A stretch of 64,000 nucleotides of DNA from the NCBI GenBank assembly GCA_037176905.1, contig JBBBWG010021111.1, positions 62,001 to 126,000 of the forward strand. Direction: 5' to 3'. Below, piece by piece: positions 11,849 to 23,347 of the stretch; the first letter of the stretch is position 1, and every line of letters begins with the position of its first letter. The notes under the pieces were generated by a model. That model did no database searches. It was not told the origin of the DNA and was given only the letters and a program-made list of their open reading frames with translations. Both the position numbers and the translations under genes were made by a program. This stretch comes from Azolla pinnata. Taxonomy: Eukaryota > Streptophyta > Polypodiopsida > Salviniales > Salviniaceae.

Positions 11849-11903
<55 letters not shown>

Positions 11904-14862
11904 CTTGCTTGCTTGATCATGATCATGATGATTGATTGATAGATTGGTCATGATCATGATGATTGATCGATTGATCGATTGATCATGATCGTGATGATTG
12001 ATTGATTGATCGTGATCATGATGATTGATTGATTGATTGATTGATCAAGATCAGGATTATTGATTGATTGATTGATCATGATCATGATGATTGAATGATT
12101 GATTGATCGATTGATTGATCAGGCTCAGGATCAGGTAATTGATTGATTGATTGATCATGATCATGATGATTGAATGATTGATTGATTGACTGATTGAATG
12201 ATTGATTGACTGATTGATTGATCATGATCATGATGATTGAATGATTGATTGATTGACTGATTGATTGATTGATCAGGATCAGGATAATCGATCGATCGAT
12301 TGATTGATTGATTGATTGATTGAGCTATACCTGTGATTAGTTTCCGATCCTTGACGTGTGATATCCCCGATCTGCACCTGGCTGCAGCATTCGCGCTCGA
12401 ATCGGGGGGCATGTCGTCGGAGGTGCTGATGCAGGCGGTGCACGCGATGGAGGAGGAGTTTGTGGCGTTCGTGCAGCGGCTGTGGCGGGTGAAGCCGAGG
12501 ATGGCCTCCGTCGGCTCCTGCTGCCTCGTGGGCGCCATCTGCGGGAGCCGCGTCTTCATCGCGAACCTTGGGGACTCGAGGGCAGTGCTTGGAACTCTGT
12601 GCAGAAACAACAACAACAACAACAACAGCCATAGCCATAGCCATGGAAGCAGCTTCTTGCCGGTGTTGAAGGCGGTGAGGCTTTCGGAGGAGCACAATGC
12701 GAGCAACGCCGAGGTGCGCAAGGAGCTCAAGGCGCAGCACCCCGACGACTCACACATCGTCACGCTCACGCACGGCGTCTGGCGAGTCAAAGGCATCATT
12801 CAGGTACCAAATCAATTAAAAATCCAGCACCTCCTATGTCAGATCGATCGATCGATCCGATGACGCAAAGCAAGTAGAGCACCGATCTGAGCATAGCCTT
12901 GCAGATCGCAGTAGCATCGATCTGATTATTGCCTTCATTCGATCATTCGCATCACACCCAATCCGCTAGCTTCAGATCGCAGTAGCATCGATCTGATTAT
13001 TGCCTTCATTCGATCATTTGCATCGCACCCAATCCGCTTGCTTGGGATCACAGCAGCACCGATCTGATTATCGCCTTCTGATTAGATCATGCTTCGTAGT
13101 ACACCCAATCTGCAGCCAGCTTCGGATCAACAGTAGTTACACCATCGATCTGATTATTCGCTGTGATCACATCATTTGCATTACACCCAACCTGCAGCTA
13201 GCTTTGCAGGATCGCAGTAGTAGGTAGCATCGATCTGATTTATCATCTTGATTAGATCATTGGCATTACACCCAATCTGCAGCTATAGCTTCGGATTACA
13301 GTCGTAGCCTCAATCTGATTATCGCCTTTGATTTAGATCATGCTTTGCATAATTACACCCAATCAGCTAGCTTTGGGATTGCAGTATAAGTAGCATCAAT
13401 CTGATTATCGCGATCATTTACATTACACCCGATCCGCTAGCTACCCGATCCACATGATTGCCAGCTTGGACATCGAATCGAGGCCACCCGGATCGTCGAT
13501 GTAATCGATGGGGAGCGACATGACACGATCGATCCCCATTGTTTCTCTTCTTTCTAATTTCTTTCTTTTTTGCACAGGTGTCGAGATCCATCGGGGACGT
13601 GTACCTGAAGAGCCCCGAGTTCAACACTAGCAACAGTTACAGCAGCAGCGCAGCCGCTTCGTCCCCGATTTCGGTGTCAGCGTTCGACAAGCCGATCCTG
13701 TCAGCCGAGCCGTCGCTGTGCGAGAAGGAGCTCGGCCCCGACGACAAATTCCTCATCTTCGCATCTGACGGGCTGTGGGACATGCTGTCGGACCAGGAGG
13801 TGGTCGACATCGTGCACAAAAGCCCAAGGAAGGTAAAGTCCCATAACCATAAGCCATATATTCCATCTCCATGTGATCTCATCTGCCCCACATACTAGAG
13901 ATCGGCAATCGATTCAATTGTTGCATTAGCTCCAATTCTGCGTCAGGGATGGAATCAATCGAATCTATCTCCATATCCATGTGATCTCATCTGCCCATTA
14001 ATGCATTGCATCCATTGTACATACTAGAGATCAGGGGTCGATAATTGCAGCTCAATTGGGCAAATTACCTCCAATTCTGAAAAAGAGATGAATCAATCCG
14101 ATATATCCATATCCATGTGATCTCATCTGCCCATTAATGCATTGCATCCATTGTACATACTAGAGATCAGGGATCGATAATTGCAGCTCGATTCGGCGAA
14201 TTAGCTCCAATTCTGCATCAGGGATGAATCAATTTCAATATATTCATACCCATGTGATCTCATCCGCCCCATACATTGCATCCATTGTACATACTAGAGA
14301 TCAGGGATCTATAATTACAGCTCGATTGGCGAATTAGCTCCAATTCTGCATCAGGGATGGAATCAATCCAATATATCCATATCCATGTCATTTCATCTGC
14401 CCATTAATGCATTTGCATCCATGTACATACTAGAGATCAAGATGCAGCTCGATTGGCGAATTAGCTCCGATTCTGCATCGGGGATGAATATTCGATTCCA
14501 TCTGCTTCAACGTTGGGTTTCTGAATCCAATTTCTCTGATCCAGGGCATTGCGAGGCGGGTAGTGCGATGCGCCCTCAAGGAGGCGGCGCGAAAGTATGG
14601 GATGCCGTACTCAGAGCTGAAGAAGGTGAAGCCGGGGGCAAGGCGCAACTTCCACGACGACATCAGTGTGGTCGTGGTCTATCTGAGCGGAGGATCACAA
14701 GCTAGCCATGGCCATGGCCGGCACATGGCAGCCAAATACAGGTCCTTCAGCTGCAATAGTGCACAAGAGCGGATCAGCTGCCATGTGACTGCCCCCCGCG
14801 ACATCTCGAGCTCCTCCTCCTCCGCCGCCGAATTTCTCAACAGCCTCTCATTGAACACATGA
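11172..14862 (+). CDS. Protein phosphatase 2C, clade D type
   Basis: Mg/Mn-dependent Ser/Thr phosphatase. Clade D members in Arabidopsis dephosphorylate plasma-membrane H+-ATPases and are inhibited by SAUR proteins. Exons 11172-11544, 12388-12803, 13578-13832 and 14545-14862 join in phase to 453 residues, longer than the usual 370-400. Motifs: metal-binding VYDGHGG in exon 1, [10 protein letters not shown] in exon 2, [10 protein letters not shown] and [11 protein letters not shown] in exon 3, and [13 protein letters not shown] in exon 4. The clade D string [10 protein letters not shown] precedes WRVKGIIQ. Extra length comes from a poly-Asn/(SH)n insert after AVLG, encoded by an AAC run at about 12605-12627, and from a Ser-rich C-terminal tail of about 50 residues after the catalytic domain. 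All three introns carry long tandem repeats, each of a different family. Confidence 0.94.
11575..12325. repeat. (GATT)n array with TGATCATGATCA blocks in PP2C intron 1
   Basis: About 750 bases, nearly the whole intron, made of GATT tetranucleotide runs broken by palindromic TGATCATGATCATGATG blocks at irregular spacing of roughly 40-70 bases. The acceptor lies about 60 bases after the array. Confidence 0.95.
12895..13443. repeat. 70-86 bp tandem repeat in PP2C intron 2
   Basis: Seven to eight diverged units marked by ATCGATCTGATTAT and ATTACACCCAATC. The ATCTGATT word recurs near 12919, 12989, 13061, 13147, 13232, 13313 and 13397. The spacing grows from about 70 to about 85 bases along the array. 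Confidence 0.9.
13850..14510. repeat. 135 bp tandem repeat in PP2C intron 3
   Basis: Five units of about 132-137 bases containing CCATGTGATCTCATCTGCCC and ACATACTAGAGATCAGGG. They start near 13850, 13971, 14107, 14244 and 14376. The units are closely similar, and the array fills most of the intron. Confidence 0.93.
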
Positions 14863-14867
14863 TCATC

Positions 14868-14903
14868 ATCATCTTCTTCTTCTTCTTCTTCTTCTTCTTC
14901 TTC
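14868..14903. repeat. (CTT)n microsatellite after the PP2C stop
   Basis: A CAT/CTT trinucleotide run directly after the stop codon, probably in the 3' untranslated region. Confidence 0.85.
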
Positions 14904-17461
14904 AATCATCAATTATCATGATCTGATCATATATGTATGTATATATATACCTCATCGAAGTTCGAGAATCCGTACTACTCATCGGGATTCTAAGCACGAG
15001 GAATATTCGCACGAGGAATATTCTGCTGGCACGAGGCATATTCCTGCCGGTAAGAACTGAACCCGAGCTCCAGTCAGTTCAGTAGCTTCTTACTTAAACT
15101 TATGACAGATGCTGCGGCCCTGCTGCCGATCTCCCCCGCCCGCCACCACCGACATGGACAAGTGGGATCAAGATGGACAACAACTCGGAAGCTCTTTTTT
15201 TGTTTCTGTCCACCCACCCCAAAAGCCTTCCACCATTTTTGTACATACCCTGTTCCTGTATATATAGACATTGTGAATTGAATGAGCCCTTTGGCTTTCT
15301 GATCTTACTGATGAATAATGCATGGGTTTTCTATCTTTTACTTGGTGAATCCATCTCAATGTACACAAAGAGAACCCCCCTCACTTCAAGGCAGAGTATA
15401 AAACCACTGGGACTGACAAATGAATGGGAGGAAAAAGGCTAAATATGTTGACTGGATCCATGCATGATTCTGCAAGAAATTACCCCAAAAAATTAAAGTC
15501 TTACAGAATAGAGCTCCGGCGTGAACGGCATGGAATCGGTGTGGGAGCGACAGGATCGGAGCCTCGTCTCCCGCTCTCTTTCCGCTGCAAAAACCCACGG
15601 CTTTTGTCCATCCGTACGCATCCGAATCGATCCGCATCTTATTATCTCGGTCGAGCCGCCCATAGTTAGTCACGATGCACAGCTAAGGGCATCTCGTTAC
15701 AGGAAACTATTAAGAAAGCGACAATTTCAGAATCAAGTTGTTGAGGTGATTGTGATGGTTGTGAGTGTGTTCTAACGACTTTTCGGAACTAAAGTGGATG
15801 AAGTTAAATGTATAAGACCAGATCATGATGATGACGATGAAAGAGAAAGTTGTCACTAACCTCAAACGGCCATTACCGGCACTTTGTCGTGCAAGAAGCA
15901 TAACCCAGAAAAAACAAAACAAAAGGGAAGGGGGAAAGGGGCCAGGAAAAAACACCTTTTAAGACGTCGATCGAACTCATTGGGTTCCCTTCCGATCATT
16001 CCGACTCGAATGAGGCGCCTTTGGGGCCACAATTCTAAAATTATAAGCTCAAAAGTGAGCCCCACATTTGAAAGTTTCAAGCATTCGTTATCTCTTTGCA
16101 CATATTTGTCAATTATCGACCGTCAACTGCACATACATATATACTTTCCATACACAATCAATAGGCTTATGTATGTCTGCAATGGACTCTTCCAATCTCT
16201 CACACATGTGGCATACAATAGAAGCTGTATATACGTACCTTAGCAGTGTTTGAAGGCCATTTTTTAGTGTGTATAACACGAGATACCCCTTCCTAATCTC
16301 TTATTTATTGCTTCATTAGGTCAAGCAGTAAACAAGGAGGCTTAATCATGAACATCTGAAATCAGTTATTTTCCTTGATGCCCAGAATCTCCCTTACCAG
16401 GATTCAAACTCCGGGATGTATTTGACATTTTGCTCCTCCCGTGAGTAGCGCCCCTTTCTACCGATCTTATCTTCTGCAAGTCCATCATGCCCCCCTCGAT
16501 TGTGACAACGGCCACATGCGGATGAACAAATCTTCTTCCTTCAACAAAAACAAAACAAAGAAAAATAAACATATAAGCTCTTCTCGAAATGCAGCAGAAC
16601 AATGCTCACCGCCTTTTGCTGGACGGAACCGAGAATCTTATGATGACCTGGGAAGCTGCAAACATCGTGCTGAGGAAATTGAATACAGAAAAACAAGAAG
16701 AAAATGTCTAACCCGGAAGACAAATCTAGAGCTTTTATGCATCTATCTGTCAATGTCTGCAGAAGACAACTCAATCTCTGCAGAATGAATGCAATGAAGA
16801 AAAGAAGTTAAGGTCTTCCACAATCACCCAATCGAAGTTTCCTGCAACCCAACCCAACTCTTTCCGAAACGCATGCTCGGTTCCTCCGCAGTGCAGTCAA
16901 ACATCATGTTCCAGAGTTGTACTAGTTTCTTTTCTGTCAAACTGCAGCAGGTTACAGCCCACCTGGTTGAGATCACAATCTCACGATTAGACTGAAAGAT
17001 TTCTTTGTTCCAATAGATCATATTCATGATAGGACTCATTTGCCTTAACATCAATTGTAATGGCCAAGGCTCTTTCATCTGCAAACCGATTCATACAGAG
17101 ATAGCCCATTTAGAGCTCGGAAATTAGTTGAGACACAGTCAAACCATGGTGCATATGAGAAAATTTATCAGACCATGTTGAAATTCCAAGAAAAGGGATT
17201 TGTAAGTTCCAAAAAATCAACAATTTCTCAAATTCCCGACTCAAAGAGTCTAACCTTTGAAATATGGTTGTATTTCTAAGAAAAAGTTGTAAACAATGGA
17301 CCAGGCACCTTGGTGTTATGTGTGCATAAACATACTCTCTCTCTTCAAAACATTCAACTCTTTGCAATATAATGTGTGATGTGACCTGTGCTTGAAGATA
17401 CTACTTCGCTTTGGGCTATTTTTAGTGATAAGGTCGCCAATACTTAGTTTATATCGTAAGT
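14904..17461. other. Intergenic between two convergent genes
   Basis: The PP2C gene ends to the left and the minus-strand deubiquitinase gene ends to the right, so this holds two 3' regions. Around 14995-15047 a short word (CACGAGGAATATTC and CACGAGGCATATTC) recurs three times. Other open frames are short and unconvincing. Confidence 0.5.
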
Positions 17462-20400
17462 TTATTTTTGACGCTCATAGAAAAGCAAGCTTGCTTGTGC
17501 TGCTAACACCTCAGCCTCAGATACCATTTGCACTCGAGAGTCTGAAACCCTAAACCAGAGGATCAGATCATCTTCATTGATCAGCTTCTCCAGAGAAACA
17601 TTGATTCGGTCGCACTTGCCGACAGCATCTAAATGCGACTCAACTTGCGTGCTCTTATCACCACAGCTTGTTCTACTGAGATTCTCTTCGGCCACATGGT
17701 TGTGACTCATTACTGGATGTGCTGTAGCTCTTCTGAATTTCACTCTTCTGTAAACGACATAATGCCCAGCTTTGGGTGATCCACTATGCACAACTACAGA
17801 TATAAGATTATACATCCATCTCCTAACACCATCTGAGCATTCGAAACCTTTCGTAGCTAGCTCGTCCAAGACATTATCCTGCACAACCTTGTGGGCAGAA
17901 GAATCTTCAGAAGCTGGCAACCTTCCAGAAGCCAAGTGAGAAATCTGATTGGGTGTTATTCCCATCATGGTAGGATCCAAGGAAATGGAAGAAATGCTGA
18001 GATTCCGAGATTCCAGGTGTGGAAGACCACCATCAAGAAGAACACGAGGATCTCTATGCATATGCTTTGAAGAACTCAAGTCCTCCAGCTCGAACCGAAG
18101 ATCTAAAGAAGACTCATTCCACTTTCCTTCACCAGCATGCCCATTCGTGCTTTCTGATGATGCATTATCTGATGATAGATCTTCACTTCCACTACATATG
18201 CTCAGACGTGTGTCATCAGAATTTGATTCATCTGTGCTTGGTGGCAGCATATTATAGAAAGAAGGATCAGTCCTCCCAGGCATTTCTGGTGATCTTCTCT
18301 GCAAGAAGTATTTTCGCAATATATTATCAGCCTCCCATGACATAGTTGGCAGATTTTCTGAAGGACGCTGTTTTTCTTTGAAGTATAAAGACGTGATAAG
18401 GTAGGGTGAAAGATCAAAGGCAAGCGGAAAGGCTACATGATTCTGGCATACACAAAATCAAACCAGGAATGTGATCAGATATAAATGAGCTCAGATTACT
18501 ATAATTACATGCTTTAAACAGATCCGGGATGCAGTGCACTCTTACAGTATATTTCATCAGTTCTCCAGTCCGACTCATTACAGCACGCTGCACTTGACAG
18601 CATAGTAACTGAAAGGATCAAGCAAAAAGACAAGGCTTATTAATGGAATACCCAGTTTTCAAATACACAAACTTCTAGGAATGCTTTATAAACCATACAG
18701 AAATCAATCCTTGTGTTTTACTACCTCAGGGCATTGACCGAACCTCAACTGCTTCCACGCATTAACATACACATTCCTCCACGTTTCACCCTCCTGTTTC
18801 ACCAGATCTTCACAAGCACAATCATCATGAAAGGTGCACTCCTCAATCCTTCGTATCAAAACCTACGAATAAGCTAGTGTCTATTTTTTTAACAACACTG
18901 GAGGAGATTCAAAATCGCATTGAAGTAAATGGCAATTCCAAACCTTATTTGGTTTCAGTCTTTGCTTTAGGATGCTGAGAATGAGTGCATGTGAACATTG
19001 ACTACACCTGACATTGGTGACGTATTCAGGTGCGGTAAATCTCGTTAAGCAAGCCTCTAAATTGCATCTATCCTGCAGTCAAATTCCAAACAGAAAATAT
19101 AAACATTTACTTTCCACTTGATCATTCCAATGATCAACAAAAAGCAATGGGGTTTCTTACAACGTTTCCATCCAGCTGTTGCAGAGGCGAAAGTGGCACA
19201 TCATAAAAAGACTGGAATAGAACAGAAAACTGCAGCAGAAATTTATAGGTATTATATTTCCTACATTTCTACCATTGACAATAGGCATTCATAAACTCAT
19301 TTGGCAAAGATCAATGGATTCTGGAACAGTTTACAAAGAAATACCTGGAATCCACATTTTTGACATGTAAGCATGCTTCCCATCGTGCCCTTGATTGGAA
19401 ACTGAAGCTGTGGCTTCCAACCATATAATGGGCTATCTTCTTTCTTGTTATCATTTTCCACAATCCTCTTCCAAGGGCTCCTATCCATGTAGAGCCCCAA
19501 GGTACTAGAGAAGGACTCTTTATATGTTCTAACATTCTGGCAAAATGTCAATCGCTCCTTTTGCAATGCATCTGTGAGATGAGCAAGTGCTTCTGCTGCA
19601 TCCTAATTTCAGTCAGCCTCTCAGAAACTTAATGTATAACACCATTAATATTGAAACTAGGTTGGCCATTACGGCAAATCCAATCAAAGAATGACTACAT
19701 TACAAAACCAATACTTATGTCTTGATGTATGCCCCATGTTTGCTGTTTACTGAAAACCACGATACACAGTAACCTAATAAAGCCAAAGCCCATGGAAAAT
19801 CTTTGACTTTTTATTAAGGTTTTGTATTATTACATAGGTCTACAATGCATAACACATAGAGAGGACAAAAGGACAGCTGTATGGACCTGTTGTAGTAAAA
19901 GGCTGAATTGTTTTGCATGTTGTTCGAGAGCAAGCATGACATGACGTGGACTTACCACAACTGCTGCTGTGTTTAGAATTGACAACTCTGAAAGTAGAAG
20001 TTGAAGTAAAAAACTAGAGCAAAGAAGCATTATTCAGGAGAAATCAACAGTTGAGGCAATTGAGTATTACCATGAATAAGATCCCGAAGGGATTTGGTAA
20101 GAGGGAGTATCGGGCAGCTCTCCTCCATGCCAGGAATTGTTTCTCTTTTGTATGCCCCAAAAAAGAATAGCACTGACTCAGAGCTTGCAAGCGCCTGTTA
20201 TATTGAATAAAATTTCCAAAATTTCAAAAAGAATCAAGCATAATGGCATCGACGTGTATGCTGATCAGTTGAAAGGAACTACATGTATAGAAATGCATTC
20301 ACAACAATCAGGCAAATAAATTTGTGCTTCTAATTGCTAAGTTTTTCCTCATTGCTCTTCAGCAACATGATAGCAAAAGTGAGGGCATAGACATGAGATT

Positions 20401-21598
20401 AGAACTGGAATTCTGTTCATGCGTCCTTGTTTCTGCCCTATAGGTACACTCAGTCTTCTCATGGATATGCCAACCCGATGTTTACTTTCAAAGAATCATT
20501 GCACTTGTGCACACATTTGTGTTCAGGAAACGTGCCATGCATTTACTGAGGTCGTTGATGCAATATCTAGTTCAGCAAAATTTTCTTGTTTTTATTCTGT
20601 CCATTCATTTAAACAGTTTTGCTCACTTTTTCTTTTCATTTGTTTCGTTACTCTCCAAAACGAAGACAACAGTTTCGAAAGGGGCTTGTAAATATCTTTT
20701 CTAAAGGTGTGGAAATACACGTTGATCTTTACTGTGTCAGGTACATCCTTGAGAATCTCTTTGACAACGATTGAAGCACTTGTTAACTTGGCACAATGCC
20801 CTACAAAATCAAATTAGACACAATAGTTTGCAGATGTAACTATTTGCAGACGATAATAGGTGTCCACTCCATATATGATAAATGATACTCATGTTTCGTG
20901 GATAAATGGTTCATAATTTGATGACCCTGCAAACTGTTATTTTTATTATATAGGTATTATGAACACTTGTTTTCTAGGAGAGTTTTTATTTTTACGAGCT
21001 TGAGTGTCCCTTAATACATATAACACGAGGGATTAATTTGACAGTTTTGCATGTGGATACACACATGATACATGTACAGAGGAATCTTCAAAACTGGACA
21101 CATGCCTACTATACATATGGGCATGCCTCTGACGATTTTGTTGCTAAGATCCTGCGTATTATACTCGGAGATTTTCATATTGACACGAGCACAGAGTGTC
21201 TGAAATTTCACACATGATACATGTATGAGATTTCACTGTTGTGTATGTTCATACAAACAATGATCCGAGCGTATAATGCAGGTATCAACATGCAACCTCT
21301 CCGGTGTATGCATAAGTGCCCCAAACCGGAGGTCAACAAAACAAGACATGGGGAACGAATCATCAAAAAGGTATGGAATGAGGCCAAATTTGGATTCCTT
21401 AAATGCAAGGCGATCAAACATATACATTCATATATACCTACACGTATTCATATATGCACACGGACACACACAAACGCACATCCTCCGTGTAAATACACAC
21501 ATCCAAAGCTACAAACACGCGCATACAAACATGCATGCATACATCACACACATACAAACTCGGAAATTCGCAAAAGCATCTTGCAAGATAGACAAAAA

Positions 21599-21630
<32 letters not shown>

Positions 21631-21893
21631 TTAACCTGAAGGATGGCATTGAGGAAGCAATTGTTGCCCAAGTTCCGTAATCCTGGAACGGTGAGCCGAA
21701 GAAGAAGACGACGAAGAGGGTCGGAGTCGGAGTCGGGGTCGGGGCCGGGGAGGATAGGTTTGCGAGGGCGAAGATGAAGAAGAAGAAGGGCGAGTTTGCG
21801 TCGGAGGAGCAAGAAGGACCCTGCAGTTCCCAGGAGAGTGAGGCAAAGGGAGCAGATGCGGGCGGTGTTGCCGAGCTTCAGGAGATCCTTCAT
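17462..21893 (-). CDS. UBP27: UBP27-like ubiquitin-specific protease
   Basis: USP-family cysteine deubiquitinase resembling Arabidopsis UBP27, a mitochondrial outer-membrane relative of animal USP30. Minus-strand exons, in transcript order: 21636-21893, 20071-20194, 19887-19987, 19345-19602, 19161-19211, 18944-19072, 18725-18862, 18546-18608, 17462-18442. All phases close, giving 700 residues against about 505 in Arabidopsis. An N-terminal hydrophobic segment (SLCLTLLGTAGSFLLL) precedes the Cys box LRNLGNNCFLNAILQ (Cys about residue 79). QQDAAEALAHL follows, then two CxxC pairs (LTCQKCG, VRCSQCS) for the zinc ribbon, the His box SPKAGHYVVYR and the final WFRVSDS with Asp. The extra length is a Ser/Asp-rich, probably disordered insert of about 185 residues in the last exon before the His box. 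The donor of intron 1 runs straight into a (CT)n/(CA)n tract. The gene diverges from MOR1. Confidence 0.9.
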
Positions 21894-22054
21894 CGCAAAT
21901 CCACGGCCGAGCCCAACTCAGAGATCATCAGCTCGACGCGATTCGACCTGCAACAGCGCGACTGACGTCTGTTTTTCAGAGCTTCATCGTGCCCTCCAGT
22001 TTTCTGTTATCTCCGTTTATACCCCTGCTTCGAGGGTCATCCACACCATGCGCA

Positions 22055-22585
22055 CATACACATGCATGCATGCAACGGATGCATGTATTCTGGATGCATG
22101 CACACATGCATGTTGTTGTATGTACGAGCATGTGTACGGATGCATGCATGCACACATGCATGGTGCTGTATGTAGGAGTCTGTGTATGGATGCATGCATG
22201 CACGCATGCATGATGCTAGATGTACGTGTCGGTGTATGGATTCATGCATGCACACATGCATGATGTTGGATCTACAGGTGTGTGTGTGTGTATGGATGCA
22301 TGCATGCATGCATGATGTTGTATGTACGAGTATGTCTACGGATGCATGCATGCACACATGCATGATGTTGTATGTATGAGTCAATGTATGCATGCATGCA
22401 CACATGCATGATGTTGTATGTACGAGTCGGTGTATGGATGCATGCATGCATGCATGATGCTGGATGTACGAGTCTGTGTATGGATGCATGCATGCATGAT
22501 GCTGGATGTACAGGTGTGTGTATGGATGCATGCATGCATGATGTTGTATGTGCGAGTTTGTGTATGGATTGATGTATCATGCATG
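22055..22585. repeat. CATGCATG (RY-element) minisatellite upstream of UBP27-like gene
   Basis: About ten units of 45-58 bases, each with a CATGCATG block followed by a variable GTTGTATGTACGAGTCTGTG-like spacer. It begins about 160 bases 5' of the minus-strand start codon, so it lies in the promoter or leader. CATGCATG is the RY element bound by plant B3 factors of the ABI3/FUS3/LEC2 group. The reading frames through it are artefacts rich in Met, His, Ala and Cys. Confidence 0.92.
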
Positions 22586-23109
22586 TGTGCATGAGAACGA
22601 GAACGATGAGTTTGACCTGTACATGTACCAAGAAATCGAACCTGTTTTTTTTTTCGTCGCGTTTACGTTGAATGAAATCCGTGCTTCTGGATCGACAGAG
22701 CAGACTTTGCCCATTTGAAGTCGAGTTTGAATTTCGGCCTGATAGTTTGTAGCATTGATCGATAATTCATAGTTAACCTTTTAAAGGGATGTTCTGCAGA
22801 TCAAGCGTGTGAACACGTACATGCATGTCAGTGTAGCACACCTCGATGCACTAGTGTAATTACGCGTATAATAGCTAGATAAGCATTTTACTTAACTTCG
22901 CTCTAGTAGTTAATGGAGCGATTAATTGTTTATATACTCGATATTCTATTATAGGACCTGATGTACTCTAGCAGGTATGTGTGATTAGACTCGCCAATCG
23001 CAATTATTCCAGTAGTTCATTTAGGAAGAAGTTCCGAAATACAGTAGAAGTTCATTTAGTCGCCAAAATACGCTTAATTCTAATCCCATTCTAACTCTCC
23101 GTGTTTGAC
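22586..23109. other. Noncoding, nothing recognised
   Basis: AT-rich sequence between the RY array and the telomere-like tract. No gene or repeat was identified. Confidence 0.4.
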
Positions 23110-23347
23110 AAACATATTAACCTCAGCCCTAACACTAACTTAATCTTGACCTCAACCCTAGTCTAACCCTAATCTCGATCGTAGCCCAAGCTCTCACCCC
23201 TAAACTTAACTCGGCCCAACCTTCACCCTAACCCAACCCTATTCTCTGGCATAAGCCTAACCCTAACCCTAACCCTAACCTATCTCACCCCAACACCCTA
23301 AGCCTGAGCTTAAGTTAAACTCCAACCCTCTAACCCCAACCCTAACA
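23110..23347. repeat. Degenerate telomere-like array, CCCTAA units
   Basis: About 240 bases dominated by CCCTAA and CCCAA variants, with a clean four-unit core at 23256-23280. The core uses the 6-base unit CCCTAA, in contrast to the 7-base CCCTAAA tract at 6294. Confidence 0.85.

Noticed and set aside
12895-14510. CRISPR-like or regularly spaced repeats
   Set aside because: These are head-to-tail tandem units inside plant introns, without unique spacers between short identical repeats.
19920-19960. GTAAGT donor after AAVV in the UBP27-like gene
   Set aside because: Reading through it gives SPRHVMLALEQHAKQFSLLLQQ, which matches the family, so it is exon.
22037-22631. Reading frames rich in Met, His, Ala and Cys on both strands, looking like metal-binding proteins
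   Set aside because: They are translations of the CATGCATG array in several frames at once and have no independent coding signal.
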